This document shows positions 45,475 through 57,689 of a stretch of DNA of 64,000 bases, piece by piece. Each line of letters starts with the position of its first letter. Position 1 is the first letter of the stretch. Made by a program: the position numbers and the translations under genes. The notes below the pieces were generated by a model. The model searched no databases and was not told where the DNA came from. It saw nothing but the letters and a program-made list of their open reading frames with translations. This DNA is from Marisa cornuarietis (taxonomy: Eukaryota > Mollusca > Gastropoda > Architaenioglossa > Ampullariidae), in NCBI GenBank assembly GCA_004794655.1, contig SMMW01000540.1:870001-934000 (forward strand). Direction: 5' to 3'.

Positions 45475-46984
45475 TCGTTGGGAGCACATGGAAAGACGTG
45501 GCAGCTCACAAAAAGAACACAATAATAATATGCCACATGAGTGAACTGTATTAGACTACCAGTACGCATCTGAAGTGTCGACTGACGAGTGGGAAGATGA
45601 TATGGGGTCACCAACAGAAGACATACTCTGTCAAACCAGTTCTGATGGCTGTGGTTGAACGCAGGGCCAGTACCGGCCCCGGGGCAGACGACCTCTCCGG
45701 GCCTGTTGTAAATGTAATCGAAATTATTTTCCCAGTATATAATAACATGCTTACAATTCGATTGTCATTATCTACATTTCATTCAGTAACGTAGTATAGA
45801 CTGCAACCATTGGGGTAAGTGCACTAGGATCTACATCACTAACATATTGGCATTTTGAGTTTTGGTCAGTGCACTACCACTGCTGTTATCTCACGACGAA
45901 CAAAATACACTCATCACCTGATAAATAAAGTTCAGGTCGTGTGCAACAACAGCGCAACAATATTCTTTACACCTGTGTTTTCTACAACTGACATTTTTCT
46001 GGACAATGTTTGTCAGACATGCTTATGCCCAGCCCAACCATGCTAAGACCGTTTATCCGAGGTTGCAGCATTGCTATTTTCCCGAAAAATTTTGTTACAG
46101 GGTGCAAATGAGTCCACGAGCCCTCATTAATACCATAGTTGGTGTATATCTGAACACACGGCGTGACACTAACAATAATTTTAGGCGTTGTGTGCACCGA
46201 CAGTGTAGAAGGGTAATGCGTGGGTGCAACTCCTACGCCTGTCGACAGATTTGTATTTTTCCTAAACGAGTTACTTCTTATATCAGTGGAGTAGGAAGCA
46301 GGGAGAGGGGCAGCCGCCACCCTACAAGAAGATACCGAGGTGGCAGGAATGTGAACTTTCATTGTTAGAATGAAGTTTGCCTCCTCCTCCTCCTCCCCCC
46401 CCCCAACAAAGCCGAGCATCTTCCTACCCCACTGTACATTGATGGACAATGTGTGGGCAGTGGTAGACAGCTGCTGAAAACGGAAACGAACTCAACTGGA
46501 GATGTGCTAGTTTGGCATTCAGTGTAGACATGAACTACATGATCGCAGAATGTCAAAAATCTGTATTAAACAGTCTTTTATGTGTTACTAGTATTTTATT
46601 TATACTTCTATTGTTTAAAGATGTATATGCACGAAAGCCTAACCGCGCCTTATTCTGCACGTGGGCTTTTGCTTCACCTGTACTTTTCAGTTTCCTCTTA
46701 TTTCGGTGTTCTGGAGGTACATACATGAAACTACGTTAGCAGAGGGTTTATCAGTAAATAAGAAATCTTTTTTGAGTATCTTCACCTTCACTCAGATTAA
46801 TAAAGTACTTTCGTATTCAGCAATTATACAGAAATACCTGTGGAAGTGACCGGGATATTTAACTGGTAAGATCTGCAGTTTGTTCACCGAGTATATTAAT
46901 ATTCAACTCTATACATTACTGATTAAAAAATTTAAAACGGAAAGAAAATATTAAGAAAGCTTCATTGATTACGAATATGGAATC
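45475..46984. other. Intergenic stretch, nothing recognised
   Basis: It contains a CTCC/C-run patch near 46380-46403. A 155-codon minus frame (45982-46449) and a 120-codon plus frame (46006-46368) overlap, and neither resembles a known protein. No exon was called. Confidence 0.35.
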
Positions 46985-47180
46985 ATCAAGTGTAACTCAT
47001 TCGTCAGTTCAGTTCGTCTCATGTCTGGCATCCTTGTCATAGTTTTGTTCACCAGCCATAGGAGATCAATCTGATGGAGCACCGGTCTTCTACCTGCCTG
47101 AGAAGGTCCCCCCATTGAACAACTTGTCCACTCCTTCACTTTAGTCATCCAGCCTTTCTTCTGTTTGCTACTGCAGTACA
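46985..47180 (-). pseudogene. LINE C-terminal tail fragment
   Basis: The minus frame contains KQKKGWMTKVKEWTSCSM, the Arg/Lys-rich plus WxxxVKEWT motif found at the end of many RTE/jockey reverse transcriptase proteins. A second tail of this type lies near 60.8 kb. Upstream sequence does not match, so it is strongly truncated. The call rests on one motif. Confidence 0.45.
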
Positions 47181-48147
47181 AGATCCTATGGGCCGGAGGA
47201 AAAGCAGCAGAACACTGTGATGTAGTCCATGAGCAGTACAAGTACAACAGAAGAAGAAGAAGCTGTGCGTCTGTTGAAAGATTAAATGCCACCTGTCCTG
47301 CTGGCCTCCCTGCAATATTTTTTTTAATTTTGTAGTTCTGCATTAAGATCATAATACTGGATTCTGGACAAAACTGAATTGTTTGCAAGTAGGCTTCTTT
47401 AGATTCTGGTGTGAAAGGTTGGAGTCCAAAGATTCCACAAGTGTTCATCCAAAGTTTTTGTGAATGACCAGAAAGAATGGTGGGAGCTGCATTGCTGAAT
47501 TGAGATGAACGTCCTGCATGAAAAGGAAACCGTCAGTTTGTGGGCAGATAAAATTCTTGCCAGTCAGCCGGAATTTCTGGTGCTCCGCGCATGCGTAGAA
47601 ATGCATACGTCCCCTTCATGCTTCATTCCTTCGCGCATGCATTTTTTGTTTGTTCTTCTGCTGATCTTGAGCAGGTACCTTTATTTCTGCTGGCGAATGT
47701 TCAGACTCCCTGCAAGCTACTTTAGTCACTTTGAAGTCGGCATCAAGTGGGCCAGCGGCTGCTCGTGCGACCTTGAGCGTGTCGGGTCATGCACTGGCAA
47801 GGCCAGGCAGTCTGCCTAAAACCAGGGTCTAAATTACCCAGCAAATGTGTTAACGATTGTCTTGTCTGTGTCGTGTTACACCTGCAGTCTGATGTTTGGA
47901 AGTTTTTCCCAAAGACTGGAAAACTTTACTAGGAAAGTGAGTCGAATGTTTTCATTCCAAGGCCTTTTTCTTACACATAATTATTTCACGCCATGGTGCA
48001 CGCTGGTGTGAACCAAAAATCTCTCTCTCTTTCTCTTTCTCAGTAAAGAGTTGGTCCCTCTGTGTCTTGGTCAGGCCTTTGTTAGATTGTAAGTAAACGG
48101 TCGTTTTGCTACCTAAAAACTTGCTTGGACATGATTCAGAATGTAAG
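47181..48147. other. Intergenic stretch, nothing recognised
   Basis: There is a short CT-rich run near 48022-48042. A 104-codon plus frame at 47505-47819 has no recognisable family. Confidence 0.35.
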
Positions 48148-48150
48148 TAG

Positions 48151-48208
<58 letters not shown>

Positions 48209-48325
48209 TAGCTTGTATAGCGCCTTATATATCCTCCCTTTAGGACGAACTCAAGGCGCTTCACAAATGACAGATGGTGTGATGTCAAAATAATGTGACG
48301 TCAGAACAAAATGACGAAGCTCCAG
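48148..48325 (+). repeat. (TAA)n microsatellite joined to a TATAGCGC dispersed repeat
   Basis: About 19 TAA units (to about 48207) run straight into GCTTGTATAGCGCCTTATAT, then AACTCAAGGCGCTTCACAAA and TGACAGATGGTGTGATGTCA. This is the plus-strand form of the element at 3610-3768. The 68-bp minisatellite starts about 60 bases further on. Confidence 0.75.
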
Positions 48326-48386
48326 GTCATAGGGAGGCGTCTACACACAGCACCAACACAGTCCGCATGCCAAATATCAAACGTCA

Positions 48387-50287
48387 CACGAGTAGTAATA
48401 CACTCCCTGGTAAATGTAGTTCCTAATAACACATCCTACACACAACACACATCACACTAGTCGTAATACACTCCCTGGTAAATGTAGTTCCTAATAACAC
48501 ATCCTACACACAGCACACGTCACACTAGTCGTAATACACTCCCTGGTAAATGTAGTTCCTAATAACACATCCTACACACAGCACACGTCACACTAGTCGT
48601 AATACACTCCCTAGTCAATGTAGTTCCTAATAACACATCCTACACACAGCACACATCACACTAGTCGTAACACACTCCCTGTCAATGCAGTTCTAATAAC
48701 ACATCCTACACACAGCACACATCACACTAGTCGTAACACACTCCCTAGTAATGCAGTTCCTAATAACACATCCTACACACAGCACACGTCACACTAGTCG
48801 TAATACACTCCCTAGTCAATGTAGTTCCTAATAACACATCCTACACACAGCACACGTCACACTAGTCGTAATACACTCCCTAGTCAATGTAGTTCCTAAT
48901 AACACATCCTACACACAGCACACATCACACTAGTCGTAATACACTCCCTAGTCAATGTAGTTCCTAATAACACATCCTACACACAGCACACATCACACTA
49001 GTCGTAATACACTCCCTAGTAAATGTAGTTCCTAATAACACATCCTACACACAGCACACATCACACTAGTCGTAACACACTCCCTAGTCAATGTAGTTCC
49101 TAATAACACATCCTACACACAGCACACATCACACTAGTCGTAATACACTCCCTAGTCAATGTAGTTCCTAATAACACATCCTACACACAGCACACATCAC
49201 ACTAGTCGTAATACACTCCCTAGTCAATGTAGTTCCTAATAACACATCCTACACACAGCACACGTCACACTAGTCGTAATACACTCCCTAGTCAATGTAG
49301 TTCCTAATAACACATCCTACACACAGCACACGTCAAACTAGTCGTAATACACTCCCTAGTCAACGTAGTTCCTAATATCACATCATACACACAGCACACA
49401 TCACACTAGTCGTAATACACTCCCTAGTCAATGTAGTTCCTAATAACACATCCTACACACAGCACACATCACACTAGCCGTAATACACTCCCTAGTCAAT
49501 GTAGTTCCTAATAACACATCCTACACACAGCACACATCACACTAGCCGTAATACACTCCCTAGTCAATGTAGTTCCTAATAACACATCCTACACACAGCA
49601 CACATCACACTAGCCGTAATACACTCCCTGGTAAATGTAGTTCCTAATAACACATCCTACACACAGCACACATCACACTAGCCGTAATACACTCCCTGGT
49701 AAATGTAGTTCTTAATAACACATCCTACACACAACACACATCACACTAGTCGTAATACACTCCCTGGTAAATGTAGTTCCTAATAACACATCCTACAAAC
49801 AGCACACATCACACTAGTCGTAATACACTCCCTGGTAAATGTAGTTCCTAATAACACATCCTACACACAGCACACATCACACTAGTCGTAATACACTCCC
49901 TAGTCAATGTAGTTCCTAATAACACATCCTACACACAGCACACATCACACTAGTCGTAATACACTCCCTAGTCAATGTAGTTCCTAATAACACATCCTAC
50001 AAACAGCACACATCACACTAGTCGTAATACACTCCCTAGTCAATGTAGTTCCTAATAACACATCATACACACAGCACACATCACACTAGTAATACACTCC
50101 CTAGTCAATGTAGTTCCTAATAACACATCCTACACACAGCACACATCACACTAGTCGTAATACACTCCCTAGTCAATGTAGTTCCTAATAACACATCCTA
50201 CAAACAGCACACATCACACTAGTCGTAATACACTCCCTAGTCAATGTAGTTCCTAATAACACATCCTACAAACAGCACACATCACAC
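48387..50287. repeat. 68-bp minisatellite, about 28 copies
   Basis: The unit begins CACACTAGTCGTAATACACT, continues CCCTAGTCAATGTAGTTCCT and ends in a CA-rich part (CCTACACACAGCACACAT), 68 bases in all. Two sub-types alternate in blocks: CCTGGTAAATG at both ends of the array and near 49.6-49.9 kb, and CCTAGTCAATG in most of the middle. CACATC and CACGTC variants also segregate. A few copies carry small deletions (near 48690, 48740 and 50085). Divergence between copies is only a few percent by eye, so the array is young or homogenised. The unit has no coding sense. Confidence 0.97.
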
Positions 50288-50795
50288 TAGGGCGACGAGT
50301 GAGCCCCAGCACACGACAAAAGTTCACTGGTCAACAAAAGTCAAGGAGACATGATGCCCGCAGAACTGCGCCGATTGTCAAGTTGACGATGATGATGATG
50401 TCCATTTGTAATGCGCAGGTATCCATTCAGAAGAATGCTTAATGCTTGTTAAAAGGAACCGAAGCCACGGAAACCAAAGAGGCACCGCATCCCAAACGCA
50501 TGATGGCAGGCCCATTAAAAAGATACACAACCACAAGTCCAACACGAGGAAGACGTTAGATAAGACACAAATACGACAGAGCTCGGCCCCCTCCAGCCAG
50601 TTAGGCGAAGGGACATCACTCATCATTTAAGACCAGCTTATCATTTGACTTGCTTTTCCCTTTAAGCACTGAAACTATAAATCCGAGTGATCAATAAAGG
50701 AGGATACAGGTATCTCACTGAAACTTGGTTTGAGTGCGTTTAGAAAATAATTGACGGTAGGAGGAGGATGGAACATTTCCAGCCCGGCAGGATTT
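50288..50795. other. Flank of the minisatellite, nothing recognised
   Basis: A short GATGATGATG run lies near 50386. Overlapping frames of 62-82 codons have no recognisable family. Confidence 0.35.
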
Positions 50796-50887
50796 GAGCA
50801 TTATGATATCTCATCATTGAGTATTGTGATATCTCATCATTGAGTATTGTGATGTCTCATCATTGAGTATTGTGATATCTCAGCATC
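50796..50887. repeat. 23-bp tandem repeat, four copies
   Basis: The unit GAGTATTGTGATATCTCATC plus ATT repeats four times with single-base changes (GAGCATTATG in the first copy, GATGTCTC in the third). The unit contains the palindrome GATATC. Confidence 0.9.
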
Positions 50888-51166
50888 GCGTGAGATAAGT
50901 AATAGAGCTAGACTTCCAAATTCTTGCACGCACGCAATAATGTTTTTTTTTTAAGTTAAACTTTAAAAATGTCTCATTTCGCTCGGATTCAGAGTTAGAT
51001 ATTTACCTGCCTAAGTGGACAGAGGTGCAAAAAATGTTTGTCTTAAGCGGTCAAGTTTACTTGTTTATTTATTCAACTGGAACGGCATACGAAACTGGAA
51101 TTTTTGTTCCGCGTCATCTTTTCGAGAAATCTAATTATGAGAGATACAAGTAATGATGATGGTAGT

Positions 51167-51221
<55 letters not shown>

Positions 51222-51234
51222 GAGAGAGAGAGAG
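51167..51234. repeat. (GT)n microsatellite followed by (GA)n
   Basis: About 26 GT units end near 51219, then TTAGAGAGAGAGAGAG. The frames that read through it are repeat artefacts. Confidence 0.95.
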
Positions 51235-54200
51235 GACAGAGACCACTTTGTTTATTTCTTTGATCATCAGACTGCAAGGATGGAAAGCTACAAGAGAATA
51301 TAAAAATACTTTTTCCATTTACAGTATGTGCATGTTGCTTAAATAAATGTATGCAAACTTAATCCCTTTCTACAAAAATTAATCGTTTTAATAAAGAAAT
51401 AAAATGAAAAGCACCAAACCTTTGTCTAGGAACTGCCACAGTTTAAACTTGATTAGTCAGATAGTCAACACTAAGGTCAACGACCGAGCGAGTTAGAGTC
51501 GAAATAACGCAGCTGGATCTGTCTGAGCTCTCGACAAGATTTGAATCTCAACAATAACAATTTCCTGCGAAGTTCTGCCATAATTATAATGAGACAGCGA
51601 AATACAGCCGACATTCTGGAAAGTTGAGACACCCTTTTCATTTCGTTTTGTTTTGTTTCGCAGCCAGGACCCAAACTTTCCTAGAGCTCCAGCCACGAAC
51701 CGCAAAAACGCAATAACGCTTCCGCCGAAGCTTCCCTCGACTACAGACACGTCCACAGTGTAAACAACCTTAGAAGAGAAACAGAAGGGCGCCCATGGCA
51801 GAGCCGCCTGACTGAATTACGAGCAGAACTCACCAACCGCGTCTTTTATTGACCTACTGACCTCTTTATCGTCTGGTTGGAGGCAGGAGAGAATGAAGGA
51901 GTGATAAAACGAGGGGATTGATGGGTGGATGTTCAGAGAGACAGAAAGACAAAGTAACAACAACAACAACAAACAACCACTCCCTACCACCACCACCACC
52001 CACAGAGATACATGATGAAAGTTCGAACGCTAAACACTGTAAAGCTTAAATAAGCTTAACTAAGGTAGTTTGTTGTACACAAGCAATTAACTGAAATACG
52101 TCTTTACGGGAAACCCTGTGTGTCTGCACGCGCACATATAAAACGCATATAAAATAAGTTACGCCAGTCACGTGATGGGTGGAGACAGAAGGGCGCGCCA
52201 CGTACATCCTCCTCCGTACTTCTCGAACGCGTAGAGGCACGTGCAAGCACAGAGATGGACATGCACGCACGCACGCTCTGGCGCGCGTTCGTACGAGACT
52301 GGCGCAACAAGAGTCCGAATTTCGAACTGGCGTTTCCCCTCCACTTCACTTCCCATTACTTGCTGTTCTCCACCCTTGGTTGTGCCGAGGCGGAGGAGGA
52401 AAAACAACCTTCAGCATCTCTCGATCTGAGCGATGTGAGTAACCTGCTCTCTTCTTACGTCCTGTTGTCACCTCTCTGTGGGCAGGCCTGCTTCCTTTCC
52501 GGTGGGTGGGTGACGACCGTCCCCACCCCAGCCAAACCTGAATAAAAACAATCGCCATTGACCCGTGTCCTGGCAAACACTGATCAGACTTCAGATCTTT
52601 TTAGTAGAAGACATCTCCGAGACCTTCTGGTCAAAGAAGAGAAAAGTTATTGTGTCAGATTTTGTCGTTGTTCCTCACCTTCTCTTCGATACATCGTCGC
52701 AGCCTGCAAAATATAAGGCTGGCCGAACGGCGGCAGGGAGTAGGGAGGGAGTGGGCGATAATGGGCTCGCCTGGCTTGAGCGACGATAGATGCTGACGAC
52801 ATTTCCTATCAGACGAGCGGTGGGAATAAACGATGCCGCAGGCTGTTGTCTGGTGCCACTGACGGGGATTAGTCCACAGCTCCCGCCCCCTGGACCACGT
52901 TTTCTCCCAAAACTCGTGAAGAGGTGAGTGAGTTTCGAACTTATTGAAACAAAGTCCATGCAGGCTGGCAGTGTGCGGAAACTGACAGCTTCTTACATCT
53001 CGTGCTTTTGAACATATGGTTGGTGTAGAAACGTTCTGATTTTATAGTAAGCTACATGACTGGCAGTTTCCATTAAATGAAAAAGTGACACGAGTTGAAA
53101 ACAAAACAAGACAAACAAACAGCGTTTATCATGTTCTTCTGTTGAGATGCGGGTTTGTTTGTTTGTTTGTTTGTTTGTTTTGGGGGGAGGGTTGCCCTTA
53201 GGCGTTACACGTAATCTTTGCCTTCATGACCAATGTTTCATTCATTTCTGTGATATTTGGTCCAGTGAGCAATTTTTCCACATTACACTGCTTACTTCCA
53301 CAACTATTTATTTTACACTCGTAAGTAATCAGCGAATGTGAATAAGTTTATCATAGAAGTAAAAAAAAAAAAAAGCGGTGAAAAGAGAGGGGTGGGTTGC
53401 ATCTTTCATATGCCGTGCGCTGGACACGGTTAACCATTTAGACACTTCGTGACCTTCCACTCGGTTATGGAACCTTTTTTTTTTTTGAATGATAGATTCA
53501 TATTTTTCGCTTCATTGAGTAATTATGCCTTACTTACTGTAGTACTCTTATTTATCGCCTTCGCCATTAGTTTGCTTTTTCTAGTGCAATTTTTATTATG
53601 CCGGATTTAACTGAAATGCTTTGCAACATTACTTAGTTCACAGAGGGTTAAGGAGTGTTGCATGATACAGAGCAGATGTTGGAATAGATGCAGTGAGCAT
53701 GCATCCAGACCAAACATCATCTTTTATTTGCTGATTCAGTGAGCTATGGCGTAATAGTATTTGCTTGAATAGGACATGATGCCTCTTGGGATCAGCAACA
53801 TAAATTTACAATATTAAATTGGGCTGCCTCATATATTGTCTCACTCATCTGTGTAGAAAGGATTTGTAACGATTAGTCACAACCGCAGAATGGGAGGCGG
53901 AGGGGGATGATGGGCAAAGTGATGGTGATGAGGGTGGACGTGTATTGTTCTATGGACATGTCACCCACAGTCATATGGTGACACCCTGCACAGTCACATG
54001 ACAGGTGCTGGAATGTGAGGTGTTCAAGCAGCACGTGGGTAGATGGGGGAAATCGCCTGGGGAGGGGGGTACTGCCGCAGTACTGACTGTACAGGATGAT
54101 GCAGCAGAGCACGTGACACGACCACATCTAGTAACATCATCAACAAGCACCGGCTTCCTGTAAATTAATTACAACCATCATGCAAATTCGACTGATTACA

Positions 54201-54363
54201 ATGGGCTAAGAACCCTCAACTCTTAGATTTATGCGGTCTTCGTTTGGTGGGTCTGTCTGTCTGTCTGTCGTTATTTTTCTTTTTTGCATTTTGTTCCATG
54301 CCAGGATGCCTTATTGCTGTATGTCTGCCCAACTGGGTGTTTATATTCCCCATAGCTTCTCTC
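51235..54363. other. Non-coding stretch with simple repeats
   Basis: Simple sequence includes ACA/CCA-rich runs near 51957-52000, (TTTG)7 near 53151-53180, an A-run near 53361-53375, T-run near 53469-53485 and (TGTC)n near 54250-54269. A CpG-richer patch at about 52180-52440 contains a stop-free frame that ends at a donor-like GATGTGAGT, but it resembles no protein. Confidence 0.35.
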
Positions 54364-54542
54364 TGGGCGATCCGGTGGCGCAACGGTTAGCGCCTGTCAC
54401 CAGTACGGTGAAGGTTGGCTGTCCTGGGTTCAGTTCTCGTCTCGGGCACGCTGTTCTTTCTCTGCATGTGACATCTGTTTACAGGGGAAGCTGCCTTGCC
54501 ATGATATAGCCTTAGCTGCTGACTCGGCGTAAAACACCGATT
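54364..54542 (+). mobile_element. tRNA-derived SINE, family 1, copy 4 (plus strand)
   Basis: A 179-bp copy between exact 8-bp duplications CTTCTCTC at 54356-54363 and 54543-54550. The head GATCCGGTGGCGCAACGG contains an A box (TGGCGCAACGG) and CTGGGTTCAGTTCTCG resembles a B box. The body then reads CTCTGCATGTGACATCTG, TTTACAGG and GACTCGGCGTAAAACACC. It lacks an A-tail. The copies near 1.9, 8.2 and 16.0 kb are the same family. Confidence 0.82.
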
Positions 54543-54550
54543 CTTCTCTC

Positions 54551-55060
54551 CACAATATCTCAATCTTTGAAACAGCAGTTAATGCCACGTTTCTAATTTT
54601 ATTGATGTTGCCATGTCAACATCATCGTCAAACAGAGGTGGCTGAAAGATGCCTTTTGCCGGTCTTCCTTTTATCTCACGCCAAGTTTTGATTCCTCAAA
54701 CGATTGTGTCGGTGAGATGTATGTGGCTTACGCTTCCGCACACGTGTTTCTTATGGCAAATGTTTTGGTCAGTCCGAAAAATATCGTTGGAATGTCAGAG
54801 CTGTATAATATTATGGGATTGTAGCGCAGATCCTGAACCCACGCCAAGCACTGAATTCTGAACAGTGTCCCTCTTTGAACGAACCCGTACTATACACAGT
54901 TCTCACAGGGTCCTGGTCCTTGTCTCCGAACCCGTGCTGGACGAGTTGTCGACACAGTCGCCACAGTTGGCCAAGGTTTCAGATCACAAGGACTGGGTTT
55001 CGTGAGCGTACCCCTGTCACAGAATACATTCCTCTAAAGTTGCTGTAATAGAGATATATA

Positions 55061-55062
<2 letters not shown>
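54551..55062. other. Non-coding stretch, nothing recognised
   Basis: Mixed-composition sequence between the SINE and the TG microsatellite. No exon, element end or RNA gene was recognised. Confidence 0.35.

Positions 55063-55126
<64 letters not shown>
55063..55126. repeat. (TG)n microsatellite
   Basis: About 31 uninterrupted TG units. Confidence 0.95.
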
Positions 55127-55130
<4 letters not shown>

Positions 55131-55532
55131 CCTCCAGTCTCCTTACCTACAGAGTTCTATTATATCCAGGTAATCAGGACCCACAGTGCCTAGCCAAGAA
55201 CCTTCTGAGGAAAGAAAATAAGTTTCTTTAGGAAAGGCCAATTCAACAAATATTGAATATTTGATACTCCAGCTTTATGGACATATCTCTGGTCTTTAGC
55301 ATGTTACCCACAGTTTGATTACCTCAGAGAATGTGTGAGAAAATGAGCGAATAAAAGTAAGAAAAACTGTTCAAAATACACCATCAATCTAATAGCTGTT
55401 TGAGTGTGTAAAATAAATCGTCTATAGATCGGAATAATTAACTCGTGGGTCGTTTGGAAGCGCACAGCTGATAACTTGAAAAACTGCTCACGCGGTTGGA
55501 CACGAATGAAAGAGGAATAAATTGGCAAGATA

Positions 55533-55538
55533 TTTATT
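55533..55538 (-). terminator. Candidate polyadenylation signal for the minus-strand exon
   Basis: AATAAA on the minus strand, about 43 bases after the TAA of the candidate terminal exon, within AAAAATAAATATC. Confidence 0.4.
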
Positions 55539-55580
55539 TTTGATGGCGGAAACGGCGTTAATTGGAGGAAGTGTTGAGAT

Positions 55581-55682
55581 TTACACCTCATCTCCAGCAG
55601 AGTTGAACATGGCCAGGTCAAAGTTCTCGCCGATACGCCAGCTGCTGTCATCTCGGATCACAGCGATGGTGGGTGGGATCAC
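55581..55682 (-). CDS. Candidate terminal coding exon, unknown protein
   Basis: On the minus strand the frame reads VIPPTIAVIRDDSSWRIG, then ENFDLAMFNSAGDEV, then TAA at 55583-55581. Third positions are mostly G or C, unlike the flanks. AATAAA follows the stop by about 43 bases (55538-55533). These together suggest a real last exon. An in-frame TAA at 55703-55701 limits it upstream, and the only acceptor between is a weak GCGGGAAG, so the 5' edge is uncertain and a pseudogene is possible. I do not recognise the family. Confidence 0.45.
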   Translation of the reverse strand: MIPPTIAVIRDDSSWRIGENFDLAMFNSAGDEV

Positions 55683-56181
55683 TTCCCGCACAGGCACGGT
55701 TTATGTTCACAAGCTCCTCACCGTTACTCCATTTAAAACGTGGCAGCTTGTGTGCCGCTTGGTGGGTTCCTCCGGGTGTTTACGGGATCAGAAGGACTGG
55801 GTGTGGCTTGGTACTTGGCCAAAGATACGCCCGCTCTTGTTCGCTCTTCAGAACCCTCTTAAGTCTTCTGTGCAGCTGGAAGTTTTATTATCTGAATGGA
55901 ACTATGGGGACAAGAGAACGAAAGAGAGAGAGAGAGAGAGAGATTATTCCACTGAAATACGCAAAAAGTAAAACTTATTTCGAGACTGAATAACCTGCCA
56001 CCTCACCCCCTTCTCCAACTTAACCCAAAGAAGAAAGTGAAGGAATGTTTTTCTGTTGCTCTATATTATCTTTATACAGTTAGAAAGATTTTTGTAATGA
56101 ATGCTTAATTTATTAATTTTTGAGACTTTGCTTAAGAATGGGAATAAATAGAAACAGGTGATATCCAAAAATGCAGACAGT

Positions 56182-56261
56182 GAAACAAAATCCATTTACA
56201 ATTGATATAGTGTAAAAGTGTCACTTGGATTGTCAGATGTATTTTAAATGGATTTTGTTTC
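56182..56261. repeat. Foldback with perfect 17-bp arms
   Basis: Positions 56182-56198 and 56245-56261 are perfect reverse complements over 17 bases (GAAACAAAATCCATTTA), with a 46-base spacer. It may be a very short MITE or a chance hairpin in AT-rich sequence. No duplication was seen. Confidence 0.5.
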
Positions 56262-56499
56262 TTTTAATTTCGTTTTTTTTCTTCTTTCTGCTTGTGTTTT
56301 CTCTGTGGCCGCCGTAGCCTTAATCCTGCTCACGGTGTATTTACTCTCAAGGCAAGAATCCTATTGCCTATCAGACTTCAAGCATCTGGAATCTGGAATC
56401 CCGGAGTTCCCGGATGTAGCGTGCAATCAGTTTGTTCTATAAGCCCGTCCCATGATTTTTCTCAGATAGCTTGCAGCATCTGCACCGCTCAGTATTCCT

Positions 56500-57030
56500 G
56501 CATGTGCGTACGCCAGTGTGTGTGTGTGTGTGTGTGTGCACGCCTCTAGGAGTGGGTGTGTGGGAATGCTACTTGCTCACGCAGAGAGAGAAGAAGGAGC
56601 GAGGGGTGAGGTTGGGTGCGGTGGTAGAGAGAGAGAGGAGTGGGCGTGAGTGAAGAGGGCACCAGTTCATTTACTGCCTGTGGTTTGAATTTTAGCTTCA
56701 ACTTTTTTATTCTACTTGTTTTCAAAATAGCTAGAGGCACTTGCTTGCAAGATCTGCCTTAGCAAACTTTTCCCTCCATTTCTCTACCGTTCGTTGGCTG
56801 TCAGATGTAGTCGTCCGTATAACACTTTTGGTATTACGAGTCTCACACAGGAGATGTGCTGCTTGGATCATCATCGTCGTCGTCGTCGTCGTCGTCATCG
56901 TCATCATCATCGTCATCATGATGTTAGCCTTAGTTGACACCAAGGAGCACCTGGTGATACCACCACGGCACCACCAGATCTCACCATTTTTCTCGGTTTC
57001 GTGTTATTCCCTAGAACAGGTCGAATGACA
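56500..57030. repeat. Microsatellite-rich stretch
   Basis: (TG)n near 56516-56538, GA-rich near 56620-56638, and (CGT/CAT)n at about 56868-56922 with interspersed ATC units. No exon was recognised among them. Confidence 0.8.
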
Positions 57031-57156
57031 TGCCAAGCCTCATCTTGGATATTGCACATACATTTCATTTTTTTCCGTCTGCCTCTTCCTGTGCTGTTCT
57101 CTGCAGTTCGACTATTGAAAATCTGGCGTGTTTCAAGTGGGACCGCGCCACCTTAC

Positions 57157-57304
57157 CTTACTTTTTTTTCCAAAGTTACCATGAGGACATCGTAGGTCTC
57201 AATTATTTTCCCGGTTTGTACCTCTGTAATGGCCACTAGAGACTCTGCGTCCTTTTTTTCACCATTTCGGACGGCGTAGGACCAGCACACTTCATGGTCT
57301 GTGA
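57157..57304 (-). CDS. Candidate internal coding exon, unknown protein
   Basis: On the minus strand, a branch/acceptor-like TTTTCCCTGCAAG is followed by an open frame VTDHEVCWSYAVRNGEKKD, AESLVAITEVQTGKII, ETYDVLMVTLEKK. It ends at AAAAAAAAG/GTAAGG (donor at 57161 or 57156). Codon usage and amino-acid mix look coding. It could belong with the terminal exon at 55.6 kb on the same strand, but the splice phases of the visible edges do not fit directly, so at least one exon would lie between. I do not recognise the family. Confidence 0.45.
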
Positions 57305-57689
57305 CTTGCAGGGAAAATATACCGTGTGTCCGATAAGTGCTGCGTCTGTGCTGTCTATGCAACTGGTCGAAAGTTTTTATCATTTGCAGAGAAGAGACAC
57401 CGCAGTAGCTGCCACCCTGAGGGGAACATGGTGAGGCCAGTGGAAAGGGAGAACAAGAGTTGGCTCGACAGTAATTTAACCTCTCAGTTGCTGACCCCTG
57501 GGGGTTGACTTGAAGGTTGGAATAGTTCCGGTGTCACGGCCCCTCAGATTACATCCCATGTTCTCAGTTGTTGTTACTGCGGTGAAATGGTAACACTGCC
57601 TGGATACAGCAGAGTAATAATATGTACAAGCATGCACACGTATACACACAGATATCGCACCCACACACCTTGCAAGCACAATGCAAACC

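Noticed and set aside
48387..50287. CRISPR-like regular repeats
   Set aside because: Copies are contiguous 68-bp tandem units without unique spacers, and the host is a eukaryote.
51073..51346. Frames of 80-81 codons over the GT repeat
   Set aside because: They are repeat artefacts encoding alternating Val/Cys or Thr/His.
52255..52545. 96-codon plus frame in a CpG-rich patch, considered as a first coding exon
   Set aside because: No signal peptide, domain or conserved motif is visible, and no following exon could be paired with its donor-like end.
53873..54127. 84-codon minus-strand frame
   Set aside because: No family resemblance, no splice signals at sensible places, and overlapping frames on the other strand.
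54364..54542. tRNA gene
   Set aside because: Only A- and B-box-like motifs are present. There is no acceptor stem or anticodon arm pairing, and the flanking 8-bp duplications mark a SINE.
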